Origin: Pseudopedobacter sp045629485
Lineage (GTDB): Bacteria > Bacteroidota > Bacteroidia > Sphingobacteriales > Sphingobacteriaceae
NCBI GenBank assembly: GCA_045629485.1
Contig: JAZQRF010000059.1
Span: 1 to 13,896 of the forward strand
Length of the DNA: 13,896 nucleotides
Direction of reading: 5' to 3'
Both the position numbers and the translations under genes were made by a program. Numbering within the stretch: the stretch's first letter is position 1; every line of letters begins with the position of its first letter. A model generated the notes under the pieces. It saw nothing but the letters and a program-made list of their open reading frames with translations, made no database searches and was not told where the DNA came from. Shown in pieces: positions 1 to 6,142 of the stretch.

Positions 1-348
1 GCTGTTCAGGAATTTAACATCGGCTGCATTCTTCGGCATCCTCAAAATAATCTTTCGTCCGCTGATTTCTATACTGATTTTTCCGGATTCAGGACGAGGT
101 GAAGCTGGCAGTTCTTCAGCAGCTAAGGTTACATTCTTCACCGGCGGAGAAGGATCAGGTTCGATGTTAGGAAATAACACACGCAGTTGTTTATAAGCTG
201 CGCTGGTATAAGGAATGTGCCAGGCTTTCATGGTCTTGCTCCAGCGTGTTCCCTGTATTTTACGCAGCTCCGTTTCAATAGCTTTGTTGTAAGGAAAATC
301 CACCTTGATCCGATATTCCTTATCATGCATAATTTTAGTTATTCTCAT
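1..348 (-). CDS. Partial tyrosine-recombinase-like integrase (N-terminal 116 residues)
   Basis: This reading frame is open from an ATG at 348 to the left edge of the window, so only the first 116 residues are visible. An in-frame ATG at 330 is an alternative start. Residues 11-60 contain the pattern ETELRKIQGTRWSKTMKAWH followed by IPYTS. This R-W...KAWHIP signature is one I associate with the N-terminal module of Bacteroidota tyrosine recombinases, ahead of the SAM-like core-binding and catalytic domains. A second, similar module seems to begin at residues 89-116 (ISIEISGRKIILRMPKNAAD). The catalytic R...H-x-x-R...Y residues would lie outside the window, so integrase activity is inferred from the N-terminus only. 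The gene is next to a regulator and a broken unknown gene, which suits an accessory locus. A HARP-like fold of another DNA-binding protein is the main alternative. Confidence 0.6.
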   Translation of the reverse strand, partial: MRITKIMHDKEYRIKVDFPYNKAIETELRKIQGTRWSKTMKAWHIPYTSAAYKQLRVLFPNIEPDPSPPVKNVTLAAEELPASPRPESGKISIEISGRKIILRMPKNAADVKFLNS

Positions 349-419
349 TGCTGATAACAAAATTTACTCCAGAGAAATAAATATAGCAAATTCTTTAGAA
401 ATGCAACCGGGAACTATTA

Positions 420-449
420 CGTATATATCGATTTATCGGAGGGTATACG
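420..449. promoter_or_regulatory. Nested dyad upstream of the integrase-like gene
   Basis: Two inverted repeats share nearly the same centre: CGTATA (420-425) with TATACG (444-449), and CGAT (429-432) with ATCG (435-438). The dyad is 72-101 bp upstream of the integrase-like start at 348. Its position and symmetry would fit a recombinase core site or an operator, but the arms are short and AT-rich, so chance is possible. The rest of 349-643 shows no convincing gene. Confidence 0.2.
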
Positions 450-643
450 AACTTTGTGTCGGAAAAAATAACCGGTAAAGTGATCTACTGCTACACCCAC
501 GTAAAAGTATGATAGGAGACTGAGGGCAATTCATCGTCAGCAATACCAGGCAACAGGATCATATGGCACCTCTACCACGTTTCATATACCCTAAAGGTTT
601 AACAAGACGAGGGTTGCGACCTATTGCGCCTCACTAAAGGATA

Positions 644-1030
644 CTATTTCCCTTTCAGGAGCTCTACCTTCTCCCGCTCACTGGCCAAAAGCCGTTCCAG
701 CAGTGCAACTTTCTCGTCATAGAGTTCTACTATCTTATCAATGGGATTGAAAGTACAATTAAAGTTATTAAAAGCACCTGTACTACTATCATTGAAAGTA
801 TTGAAGTAATTTAAGGCAGCTTCATCGCTAAAATTCCTCATAGCTTCCACCGTAACTCCTAAAGCCTTAGCAATTTTTGCTAACACCTCCTCTTCCACAT
901 TTTCGCTCTGCTCAAGTTTAGAAACCGTTTGCTGGCTAATGCCCAACTCCATAGCCAGGGCCTCCTGTTTCATCCCTCTCAACTCCCTTATACGGGATAT
1001 TTTTTTTCCAATATGTAATGCTTCACTCAT
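644..1030 (-). CDS. XRE-family helix-turn-helix regulator with C-terminal coiled coil
   Basis: The 128-residue protein is predicted to be a cytoplasmic DNA-binding regulator. Residues 8-62 form a Cro/C1-type helix-turn-helix: RIRELRGMKQEALAMELG gives the first helices and ISQQTVSKLEQ the recognition helix, followed by the conserved IAKALGVTVEAM. Residues 74-97 form an unusual Asn/Phe-rich linker (YFNTFND...FNNFNCTFNPID). Residues 98-128 are a charged heptad-like helix (IVELYDEKVALLERLLASER) that probably dimerises. Small HTH proteins with this N/F-rich linker and coiled-coil tail are common in Bacteroidota; their targets are unknown to me. The start at 1030 gives the full HTH, and no upstream in-frame extension is needed. 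It lies downstream of the frameshifted gene on the same strand (125 bp away) and near the integrase-like gene, so it may regulate an accessory element or itself. Confidence 0.85.
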   Translation of the reverse strand: MSEALHIGKKISRIRELRGMKQEALAMELGISQQTVSKLEQSENVEEEVLAKIAKALGVTVEAMRNFSDEAALNYFNTFNDSSTGAFNNFNCTFNPIDKIVELYDEKVALLERLLASEREKVELLKGK

Positions 1031-1075
1031 GCTATAAATGTATTGCTTTTAAATAAAAGTACAAAACAATGACTC

Positions 1076-1098
1076 GTGGTAAAATACAATTATACCAC
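1076..1098. repeat. Small inverted repeat upstream of the XRE regulator
   Basis: GTGGTA (1076-1081) and TACCAC (1093-1098) form a perfect 6-bp dyad with an 11-nt spacer, 46-68 bp upstream of the regulator start at 1030 and downstream of the broken gene. It could be an autoregulatory operator or a weak hairpin ending upstream transcription. There is no clear T-tract. Short length makes chance a real possibility. Confidence 0.25.
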
Positions 1099-1155
1099 CT
1101 CACCTTTTAGTCGGCAGCACACCCAAAACGCCATCATGCTAAAGGAGCTTAACCG

Positions 1156-2122
1156 CTATTCCTTTTTAAAAACGATCCTTCCCTTAGGCAGTTCAAAAAT
1201 GTTTCGAGGGGCTGCAGCCGGCTGCTTAGCTACTGGTTTTCCATGCTTTTTCTCATGTTGTTCCTTCATTTTCTGCACCCTCCGCTTCAACTCGGCTCCA
1301 AGATAATTGCTCAGCGGGAAGCGTTTCATCTCTTCATCAACGGTCGCTTCTGTCGCTTGCCCCTGCTCCGGTTCCATGGTCTCGCCAACAGGAATATGAA
1401 AAGCTGCTAGAATTTCCGCCGGACTAAATTCCCTGCTGTTCAGTCCGATAGGCTGCTTCAACATTCCAGAAGCACCAAAATAATGCAAAGACACGCTCAG
1501 CATCACGATACTGCCCTCCGGCATGCGCTCTTCCGGCTGCCAGTCATGCCCTGCAAACCTGGGTCCCATCCCCAGGTCAATATCCTTGTAGCTGCAATAC
1601 TCATAGTAGTTCTCCCTAAAATTAACTGCCACCAGCATCAGCCTTAATATGCAGCCACTACTATAATTTGGTCTTTGCAAACCGTTCTTCTCTTCAAAAG
1701 CGGGTACATGTACTTTAATCCTGTTTCCTGCATCCAGCTCGGCTACAGGCCTCACTTTCAACACCTGGTCAAGGGGGCTAAGCTTGTTAAACTGGAAACC
1801 CCTCCAAAGGTCTCAAATCCGCATCATGCAGGTCTCTTTCGCCCTTTTCTTTGCCTTCAGCTGTTTTGATGCATTTCAGTACCGCTGTATTCAGCCGGTT
1901 AATCATCCCCCCATCAGCCGTGTAAGTTAATGGGTACAAGGCCTTCCTAATCACCTTGGCTGTATTACTCGCCAGTCCAAACTCTATCGCACTCTCTTTG
2001 GTAGCGTACGTTTGGCGAACTTTTGCCGCTTTAATTTGTGCAATGTTGGTATTGCCAACAGTACGGTAAACAACAGGTCCTATTTTGCCATGTAACCTGC
2101 CCCTGGTATCGATAATTGCCAT
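1156..2122 (-). pseudogene. Uncharacterised Bacteroidota protein, split by one frameshift
   Basis: Two minus-strand frames form one protein of about 321 residues if one base is removed in the GGGGTTTCC tract (minus-strand sense, about 1796-1802). The upstream frame starts at ATG 2122 (MAIIDTRGRLHGKIGPVVYR...) and ends at a premature TAA (1787-1789) after ...RPLEGFPV. Shifting by one base gives ...RPLEGFQFNKLSPLDQ, then VLKVRPVAELDAG, running open to 1156 with no gap. The continuity of an otherwise open, protein-like frame supports one ancestral gene. The N-terminal pattern GKIGPVVYR.VGNTN followed by a helical QT.ATKESAIEFGLAS segment resembles Bacteroidota proteins of the DUF6266 type, but I am not sure of the family. 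The C-terminus is Lys/Arg- and Ala/Pro-rich. An ATG at 2173 would add a 17-residue hydrophobic extension that does not look like part of the family. Either a decayed gene or a homopolymer sequencing error would explain the break. Confidence 0.7.
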
Positions 2123-2572
2123 AAGAATAAAATTAAGTGAAACTAAACTGTTAATTATAAGCAAGATACGCAAAAGATCCGCTCTATCTTAGGGTAAGCT
2201 ACCTAATTTTAAAATATTTTTTTTAAGTTGAATACAGTAAAAGTCCACAAAAACTTATAAAAATGTGGACTAACTGTGGATTAAACTTGGATTTTAAGTA
2301 GATATATATAGAAGATGGGTCACAGTTGGTTCTACTGTTTGCCAAGTCCGAGAGAGGACGATCGGTTTACACAGCAGGCATGGAGTTGATGTTAATTAAT
2401 AAGTGCAGTAGGAAGGCGTAGTTTGTGTGCTTGCATATTGCAGGCGGAAATAAACTGTAATGCTTGTAGAGGAGAAGTAACTTCAGGAGGTTATTGGGCA
2501 CCTGCCGGATGCTGAGCATTTTCGAAGTCAAACAATTTCGGCCAATTCAGATTATTATATAAATGATAGATC
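2123..2572. other. Gene-free intergenic stretch with AT-rich segment
   Basis: About 450 bp between the divergently transcribed broken gene and the threonine dehydrogenase gene. Bases 2190-2300 are strongly AT-rich with a T-run (about 2216-2224) and the TGTGGA repeat cluster. Bases 2300-2560 have a more balanced composition, but no frame longer than about 50 codons has convincing protein character, and no tRNA cloverleaf is visible. Promoters for both flanking genes should lie here, but I could not fix a TAnnTTTG/TTG pair with confidence. Confidence 0.5.
2242..2298. repeat. TGTGGA palindrome and iteron-like direct repeats
   Basis: AGTCCACA (2242-2249) and TGTGGACT (2264-2271) form a perfect 8-bp inverted repeat with a 14-nt AT-rich spacer. 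From 2264 onward the sequence reads as three imperfect tandem units of 11-12 bp: TGTGGACTAAC, TGTGGATTAAAC, TTGGATTTTAAG. The TGTGGATTA unit differs from the reverse complement of the classical DnaA box (TTATCCACA) at one position. An AT-rich stretch precedes the cluster. This could be a protein-binding array or a chance cluster; no replication gene is in the window. Confidence 0.4.
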
Positions 2573-3520
2573 ATGGCAGAAAACATCCTCGTTATTGGCG
2601 CTAACGGCCAGATTGGTACAGAGCTGGTTGCCGAATTAAGAAAAAACCATGGCTACAACAACGTAGTGGCCTGTGATATTCGAAGACCCGATTACGATAC
2701 CAAAAATGCCGGTCCTTTTGAGTTTGTAAATGTGCTCGATAAAGAAAACCTGCATGCCGTTTACCAAAAATACAAGCCCACACAAGTGTACATCCTTGCC
2801 GCATTGCTTTCTGCCACGGGCGAACAAAACCCCAAATTGGCGTGGAACCTGAACATGAATGGTTTGCTAAACGTCCTGGATTTTTCGCTGGATTTTAAAA
2901 CCAGGAAGGTATACTGGCCCAGTTCCATTGCGGTATTTGGTCCAAATTCTCCAAAAAGAAACACGCCGCAATATTGCACCATGGATCCGAATACGGTTTA
3001 TGGGATTAGCAAGCTCGCCGGCGAAAGATGGTGCGAATACTACTATCAAAAATATGATTTAGATGTGAGAAGTATCAGGTATCCGGGCATCATCAGCTGG
3101 AAAGCTATGCCCGGCGGCGGCACTACAGATTACGCCATTCACATTTTTCATGAGGCCCTTAAAAAGAAAAGCTACCAGAGTTTCCTATCTGCAGAAACCG
3201 AATTACCGATGATGTATATGGATGACGCCATCCGGGGGACCATAGAATTAATGGATGCTCCAGCGGAAAACATTACGGTAAGATCGAGCTATAACTTTGC
3301 AGGCATAAGCTTTAACCCCGAAGATTTAGCCAGGGAGATTAAAAAACATATTCCAGATTTTAACCTCTCCTATTCTACGAATGATCCCCGGCAACAAATT
3401 GCTGATAGCTGGCCAAGCTCTATAGATCATGAAGCCGCACAAAAAGACTGGAATTGGCATCCCGAGTTTGACCTGGAAAAAATTACTACAGAAATGCTTA
3501 AAAATCTGGGTAAGGGTTGA
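2573..3520 (+). CDS. tdh: L-threonine 3-dehydrogenase, short-chain (SDR/GalE-like) type
   Basis: The predicted enzyme oxidises L-threonine with NAD+ to 2-amino-3-oxobutyrate, the first step of threonine breakdown to glycine and acetyl-CoA (second enzyme Kbl, not in the window). The 315-residue cytoplasmic protein is an extended short-chain dehydrogenase. GANGQIG at residues 9-15 is the Rossmann dinucleotide loop, D35 in ACDIRRP is suited to NAD+, PSSIAVFG at 116-123 carries the catalytic Ser, and Y143-GIS-K147 is the catalytic YxxxK. The WNLNMNGLLNVLDF segment and SIRYPGIISWK match the SDR-type threonine dehydrogenases described from Bacteroidota (for example Flavobacterium frigidimaris) rather than the zinc medium-chain Tdh of E. 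coli. Length is normal. The ATG at 2573 begins directly before the Rossmann strand. It is a single-gene unit, 180 bp ahead of yebC. A sugar-nucleotide epimerase is a less likely reading. Confidence 0.88.
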   Translation: MAENILVIGANGQIGTELVAELRKNHGYNNVVACDIRRPDYDTKNAGPFEFVNVLDKENLHAVYQKYKPTQVYILAALLSATGEQNPKLAWNLNMNGLLNVLDFSLDFKTRKVYWPSSIAVFGPNSPKRNTPQYCTMDPNTVYGISKLAGERWCEYYYQKYDLDVRSIRYPGIISWKAMPGGGTTDYAIHIFHEALKKKSYQSFLSAETELPMMYMDDAIRGTIELMDAPAENITVRSSYNFAGISFNPEDLAREIKKHIPDFNLSYSTNDPRQQIADSWPSSIDHEAAQKDWNWHPEFDLEKITTEMLKNLGKG

Positions 3521-3544
3521 GCATTTTTTTTAATTTTGGGAATC

Positions 3545-3700
3545 GGGGGTAGAGAGAGATGGGAGATGGGAGAATCAAGACTAAGGAATAAAGATCAAAG
3601 AATAAAGACATTGTCTTCATACCAGGAAGCTATCCTGATACTTGATACCCGATACTAATACAAACAACTAAAAACTAAAAAACTAGTAACTAGCATATAA
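3545..3700 (+). repeat. Low-complexity direct-repeat tract before yebC
   Basis: The spacer between the threonine dehydrogenase gene and yebC is made of short degenerate direct repeats: GATGGGAGATGGGAGA, then AATAAAGA twice, then the TGATACTTGATACCCGATAC series, then AACTAAAAACTAAAAAACTA just before the yebC start. Such tracts are frequent before Bacteroidota genes. No hairpin or gene was found in it. Confidence 0.5.
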
Positions 3701-4426
3701 ATGGGAAGAGCATTCGAATTCCGTAAAGAAAGAAAATTTAAACGCTGGGCTAAAATGGCGGTTCAGTTTACCCGTATCGGGAAGGATATTGTGATGGCAG
3801 TGAAAGAAGGCGGCCCTTCACCAGACACCAACTCCCGTTTAAGAACAGCTATACAAAACGCAAAAGCGGTTAATATGCCTAAAGACCGTGTGGATGCTGC
3901 TATTAAAAGAGCATCAGACAAAAGCATGGCAGGCTACGAAGAGATTGTGTACGAAGGTTACGGGCCAAATGGCGTGGCTGTTTTGGTAGAAACCGCTACC
4001 GATAATACCAACCGTACGGTTGCCAATGTAAGAAGTTATTTCAACAAAACTAATGGTACCTTAGGCAAAACTGGTTCTTTAGACTTCATCTTCAAAAGAG
4101 TATCTTCTTTTAGATTCGACCCCGGAGATATGGATTTAGAAGAATTGGAATTTGAATTGATAGATGCCGGTTTGGAAGAGATTTTTGTTGAAGAAAACGA
4201 AGAAGGAAAAGACGAAGCGGTAATACATGCATCTTTCGAAGATTTTGGTAAAATGCAAAAGGCTTTAGAAGAAAAAGGCATTGAAGTAAAACAAGCTAAA
4301 CTGGAGAGAATCGCTTTATCGCATACAGAAGTAAATGAAGAACAAGCTGCAGACATTCTGAAACTTTTAGATAAACTGGAAGAGGATGACGATGTGCAGG
4401 CGGTTTATCATAATATGGCAGAATAA
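3701..4426 (+). CDS. yebC: YebC/PmpR family protein
   Basis: The 241-residue cytoplasmic protein is a full-length YebC/PmpR/TACO1 family member. The N-terminus MGRAFEFRKERKFKRWAKMA is the Bacteroidota variant of the usual MAGHSKWANIKHRK start. It is followed by FTRIGKDIVMAVKEGGPSPD and NSRLRTAIQNAKAVNMPKDR, the helical first domain. YEEIVYEGYGPNGVAVLVE (about residues 80-98) and TDNTNRTVANVRSYFNKTNG with GSLDFIF are the family hallmarks of the middle domains. The acidic C-terminal domain covers about 130-241. The family was first described as transcriptional regulators; more recent work assigns YebC/TACO1 proteins a role in helping ribosomes through polyproline or other stalling stretches, so a translation role is more likely than specific transcription control. 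The gene appears monocistronic: 180 bp from the gene before it and 88 bp from the gene after. Confidence 0.95.
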   Translation: MGRAFEFRKERKFKRWAKMAVQFTRIGKDIVMAVKEGGPSPDTNSRLRTAIQNAKAVNMPKDRVDAAIKRASDKSMAGYEEIVYEGYGPNGVAVLVETATDNTNRTVANVRSYFNKTNGTLGKTGSLDFIFKRVSSFRFDPGDMDLEELEFELIDAGLEEIFVEENEEGKDEAVIHASFEDFGKMQKALEEKGIEVKQAKLERIALSHTEVNEEQAADILKLLDKLEEDDDVQAVYHNMAE

Positions 4427-4463
4427 GGATATCCAAAGTAAGATTCAGATTTCTTATTTTTGA

Positions 4464-4507
4464 ATTTTAACTTTTGACTTTCCACCTTAAACTTTTAACT
4501 TTTAACT
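4464..4507 (+). repeat. Degenerate TTTTAAC tandem repeat ahead of the DUF2442 gene
   Basis: Units of about 7 bp (ATTTTAAC, TTTTGAC, TTTCCACC, TTAAAC, TTTTAAC, TTTTAAC) run almost to the start codon at 4515. It is a low-complexity leader of unknown role that could contain promoter elements of the TAnnTTTG type, but no single match is exact. Confidence 0.45.
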
Positions 4508-4514
4508 CCAATTA

Positions 4515-4736
4515 ATGGGAATTGTAAGCTCCACCAGGAAAGGCCAGGAATTAAAAGTCGTATTTAATGATGACACTTTGCTAATTACCCCTGATAATGG
4601 CAAAGAGATTGCGTTCCCTTTATTATGGCATCCGCAGCTAAAAAACGCCACCGAAGAAGAAAAACGGGATTGGTATTTGAGCAAAGATGGCCGAAGATTG
4701 ATTTGGGAGAAGTTAGGCGTAGAAATAAGTTTTTAA
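4515..4736 (+). CDS. Small DUF2442-like protein
   Basis: This 73-residue protein resembles the DUF2442 family. The hallmark is the segment ITPDNGKEIAFPLLWHPQLK followed by NATEEEKRDWYLS, then DGRRLIWEKLGVEIS: a P-L-L-W-x-P-x-L box, an A-T-x-E-x-x motif and a conserved I-x-W-x-x-L-G near the end. DUF2442 proteins are small, cytoplasmic and of unknown biochemical function; many occur next to toxin-antitoxin genes, but the partner here is different. The stop codon is immediately followed by the ATG of the next gene (TAAATG), so the two are almost certainly cotranscribed and translationally coupled. The start ATG follows a TTTTAAC-repeat leader. Confidence 0.75.
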   Translation: MGIVSSTRKGQELKVVFNDDTLLITPDNGKEIAFPLLWHPQLKNATEEEKRDWYLSKDGRRLIWEKLGVEISF

Positions 4737-5540
4737 ATGGTTTTTGAAGAATTCTTTTTAAAGAAAAAAATAGATTTATCTCAGCTGCAAAATGCAGATC
4801 CATCTCTCTATGCCCAGTTTAAAAGCCATTACGCTCAAATGAGCGAGAAAAGCTTCGACCATACCAAGAAATATTGGTTCAATAAATTAAGACACGAATA
4901 TCCTTTAAGTGCCGAAGAAGAGATAAGATTAAAAGAACAACTTAAAGGCGATAAGGATACACCTGCTTCTGAAGCTTTAATAGAAACACCGGGCACAGAA
5001 GTGGCTGCTGCAAAACCTACTGGCTTTAAGCCTAAGTTTAAAGCGCCGGTGGTTAAACAGGAAGAAACTACTCCTGTCTCTGAAACAGAAGAAGTTAAAG
5101 AGGAACAGGCTATTGCTAAACCTGCAGGCTTTAAGCCAAGATTTAAGGCAGGAGTTGCTCCTGCTGCTGCAGAAAAAACCGAAGAGCTCCCTCCAAAAGA
5201 GATTCACAAAGAAGAAACTTCTGAGGCCACTAAACCTGTGGGTTTTAAACCTAGATTTAAAGCTGGAGCGACTAAGGTAGCTAATGAGGATACCAAAGAA
5301 GAACTTCCGCCAAAAGAAATTACTAAAGAAGATACTCCGGCCATTGCCAAACCAAGTGGCTTTAAACCGAGATTTAAAGCTGGTGCTACTGCTGTTGTTA
5401 AAGAAGAACTTCCGCCAAAGCAGATAGAAGAAACTACACCGCCTACTACCGAAGCGCCGGAAACTCCTGCTAAACCTTTAGGTTTTAAACCAAGATTTAA
5501 AGCTGGCTCTACTAAGGTTAATAAATCTGACGAAGAATAA
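4737..5540 (+). CDS. Unknown protein with five KPxGFKPRFKAG repeats in a disordered tail
   Basis: The 267-residue protein has no signal peptide or membrane segment. Residues 1-70 look folded and helical (FEEFFLKKKIDLSQLQ ... FDHTKKYWFNKLRHEYPLS). Residues 71-267 are rich in Glu, Lys, Pro, Thr and Ala and are predicted disordered. In this tail an almost invariant motif recurs at residues 93-103 (KPTGFKPKFKA), 128-139, 166-177, 206-217 and 247-258 (KPxGFKPRFKAG), spaced 35-41 residues apart. The linkers carry a second repeat, EELPPKEI/QI, three times. Alternating basic aromatic motifs and acidic linkers suggest repeated docking sites for a partner protein or for nucleic acid. I do not know a characterised homologue, although similar proteins appear to exist in Sphingobacteriales. 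It begins directly after the DUF2442-like gene's stop codon, so the two products may act together. The stop codon is followed without gap by a two-hairpin repeat element. Confidence 0.8.
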   Translation: MVFEEFFLKKKIDLSQLQNADPSLYAQFKSHYAQMSEKSFDHTKKYWFNKLRHEYPLSAEEEIRLKEQLKGDKDTPASEALIETPGTEVAAAKPTGFKPKFKAPVVKQEETTPVSETEEVKEEQAIAKPAGFKPRFKAGVAPAAAEKTEELPPKEIHKEETSEATKPVGFKPRFKAGATKVANEDTKEELPPKEITKEDTPAIAKPSGFKPRFKAGATAVVKEELPPKQIEETTPPTTEAPETPAKPLGFKPRFKAGSTKVNKSDEE

Positions 5541-5615
5541 TTTGCCCTTACGCTCTTGGCTTTCCGGCCTCATAGGCGGCCATGCCCTAGATACTTTTTT
5601 CCGCAAAAAGTATCC
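5541..5615 (+). terminator. Two-hairpin repeat element directly after the KPRFKAG gene
   Basis: The element begins at the base after the stop codon. Hairpin 1 is GGCC (5566-5569), loop TCATAGGC, GGCC (5578-5581). Hairpin 2 is GATACTTTTT (5590-5599), loop TCCGC, AAAAAGTATC (5605-5614), a perfect 10-bp stem. The shared core CGGCC..CATAGGCGG..CA.GCCCTAG occurs inverted at 6081-6110, directly after the convergent hydrolase gene. A 3'-end or terminator role is inferred from position; the element could also be a dispersed REP-like repeat. Confidence 0.5.
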
Positions 5616-5671
5616 AAACCCGAGCGAAGCGAACACTTGAATGCCATAAAACATTAAGGACTAATGAAAAA

Positions 5672-5780
5672 ACTCTCGGCTGCGCCCTTTGCTTTTAAAG
5701 TTTCTGCTTAGGCTTATTTTATAATTGCCGCAAAGGCCAAGGCCGAATTTGAAGGTAAACGATTTGTTTTGCTATGGCTT
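5672..5780 (+). repeat. Dispersed repeat, copy A
   Basis: Copy A contains ACTCTCGGCTGCGCCCTTTG, then TTTCTGCTTAGGCT, then TAATTGCCGCAAAGGCCAAG and GGTAAACGATTTG, ending in TATGGCTTA. The same blocks in the same order and orientation occur at 7062-7167 and 7350-7460. It has no coding potential. Confidence 0.8.
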
Positions 5781-6053
5781 AATAAGTAGGAATACTTATA
5801 TACTGAACTATTAATCTTCTTAGAAAAATTTCATAAAAATAGAACCATTCCGAAGAACGTCATATGGCATCAGAAGATTTGGAAGGAAAAGCAAATAAAT
5901 CTTTTGTAAATCCTTTCATTGAAAATTACAGCAAAGCAATTATACAAAGTGTTTTACAAACTATCATGAAGCATCAACACTCACACGGCTTATAATTGCG
6001 GATGAAGATTTATTTAGCTTTTACAAACAAATATTCGAAAGCCTTGATTTTTT

Positions 6054-6142
6054 GGTTTCTTTTTTATCAAGAAAAAAGAAACTAGGGCGTGGCCCGCCTA
6101 TGAGGGCCGAAAAAACTTGTGCAAAGGCAATAATGAAACAAA
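6054..6142 (-). terminator. Two-hairpin repeat element directly after the hydrolase gene
   Basis: Read on the minus strand this follows the hydrolase stop codon at once. Hairpin 1 is GGCCC/GGGCC (6104-6108 with 6091-6095) with an 8-nt loop, one base pair longer than the matching hairpin at 5566-5581, so the pairing is kept although the sequence changed. Hairpin 2 is GTTTCTTTTTT (6055-6065), loop ATCAAG, AAAAAAGAAAC (6072-6082), a perfect 11-bp stem. The T-rich arm would make this a plausible terminator in either direction. Confidence 0.5.

Larger units (their letters stand above)
5541..6142. other. Repeat-rich convergent intergenic region
   Basis: This roughly 600-bp gap between two convergent genes holds a two-hairpin element at each end (inverted relative to each other), repeat copy A (5672-5780) and a central AT-rich part. 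The centre has a 43-codon frame at 5864-5995 (MASEDLEGKANK...) and an overlapping frame open from 5923 to 6150 that includes RLIIADEDLFSFYKQIFESL. Neither has a clear family, and they could be the remains of one frameshifted gene. I do not annotate either as a gene. Confidence 0.5.

Noticed and set aside
402..512. Plus-strand frame ending ...GKVIYCYTHVKV, recalling the YTHV end of tyrosine recombinases
   Set aside because: Only a four-residue resemblance, with no catalytic His-x-x-Arg before it; too little to call a recombinase remnant.
1796..1802. Programmed ribosomal frameshift in the broken gene
   Set aside because: The required shift is +1 (or -2), the tract is not a classical X-XXY-YYZ -1 slippery site, and no stimulatory stop or stem is obvious. 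A plain indel or sequencing error is simpler.
2123..2173. Extended start at 2173 adding a hydrophobic N-terminus (MRILLIINSLVSLNFIL)
   Set aside because: The family-like sequence starts at MAIIDTRG (2122); the extension is AT-rich upstream DNA and lacks a signal-peptide cleavage site.
2390..2530. Minus-strand frames of 30-50 codons in the gap before the threonine dehydrogenase gene
   Set aside because: Short, with no recognisable motif and a stop just upstream of the more protein-like one; not supported as genes.
4036..4356. Ser-rich 106-codon frame antisense to yebC
   Set aside because: Shadow of acidic Glu/Asp codons of yebC read in reverse; no independent start signal.
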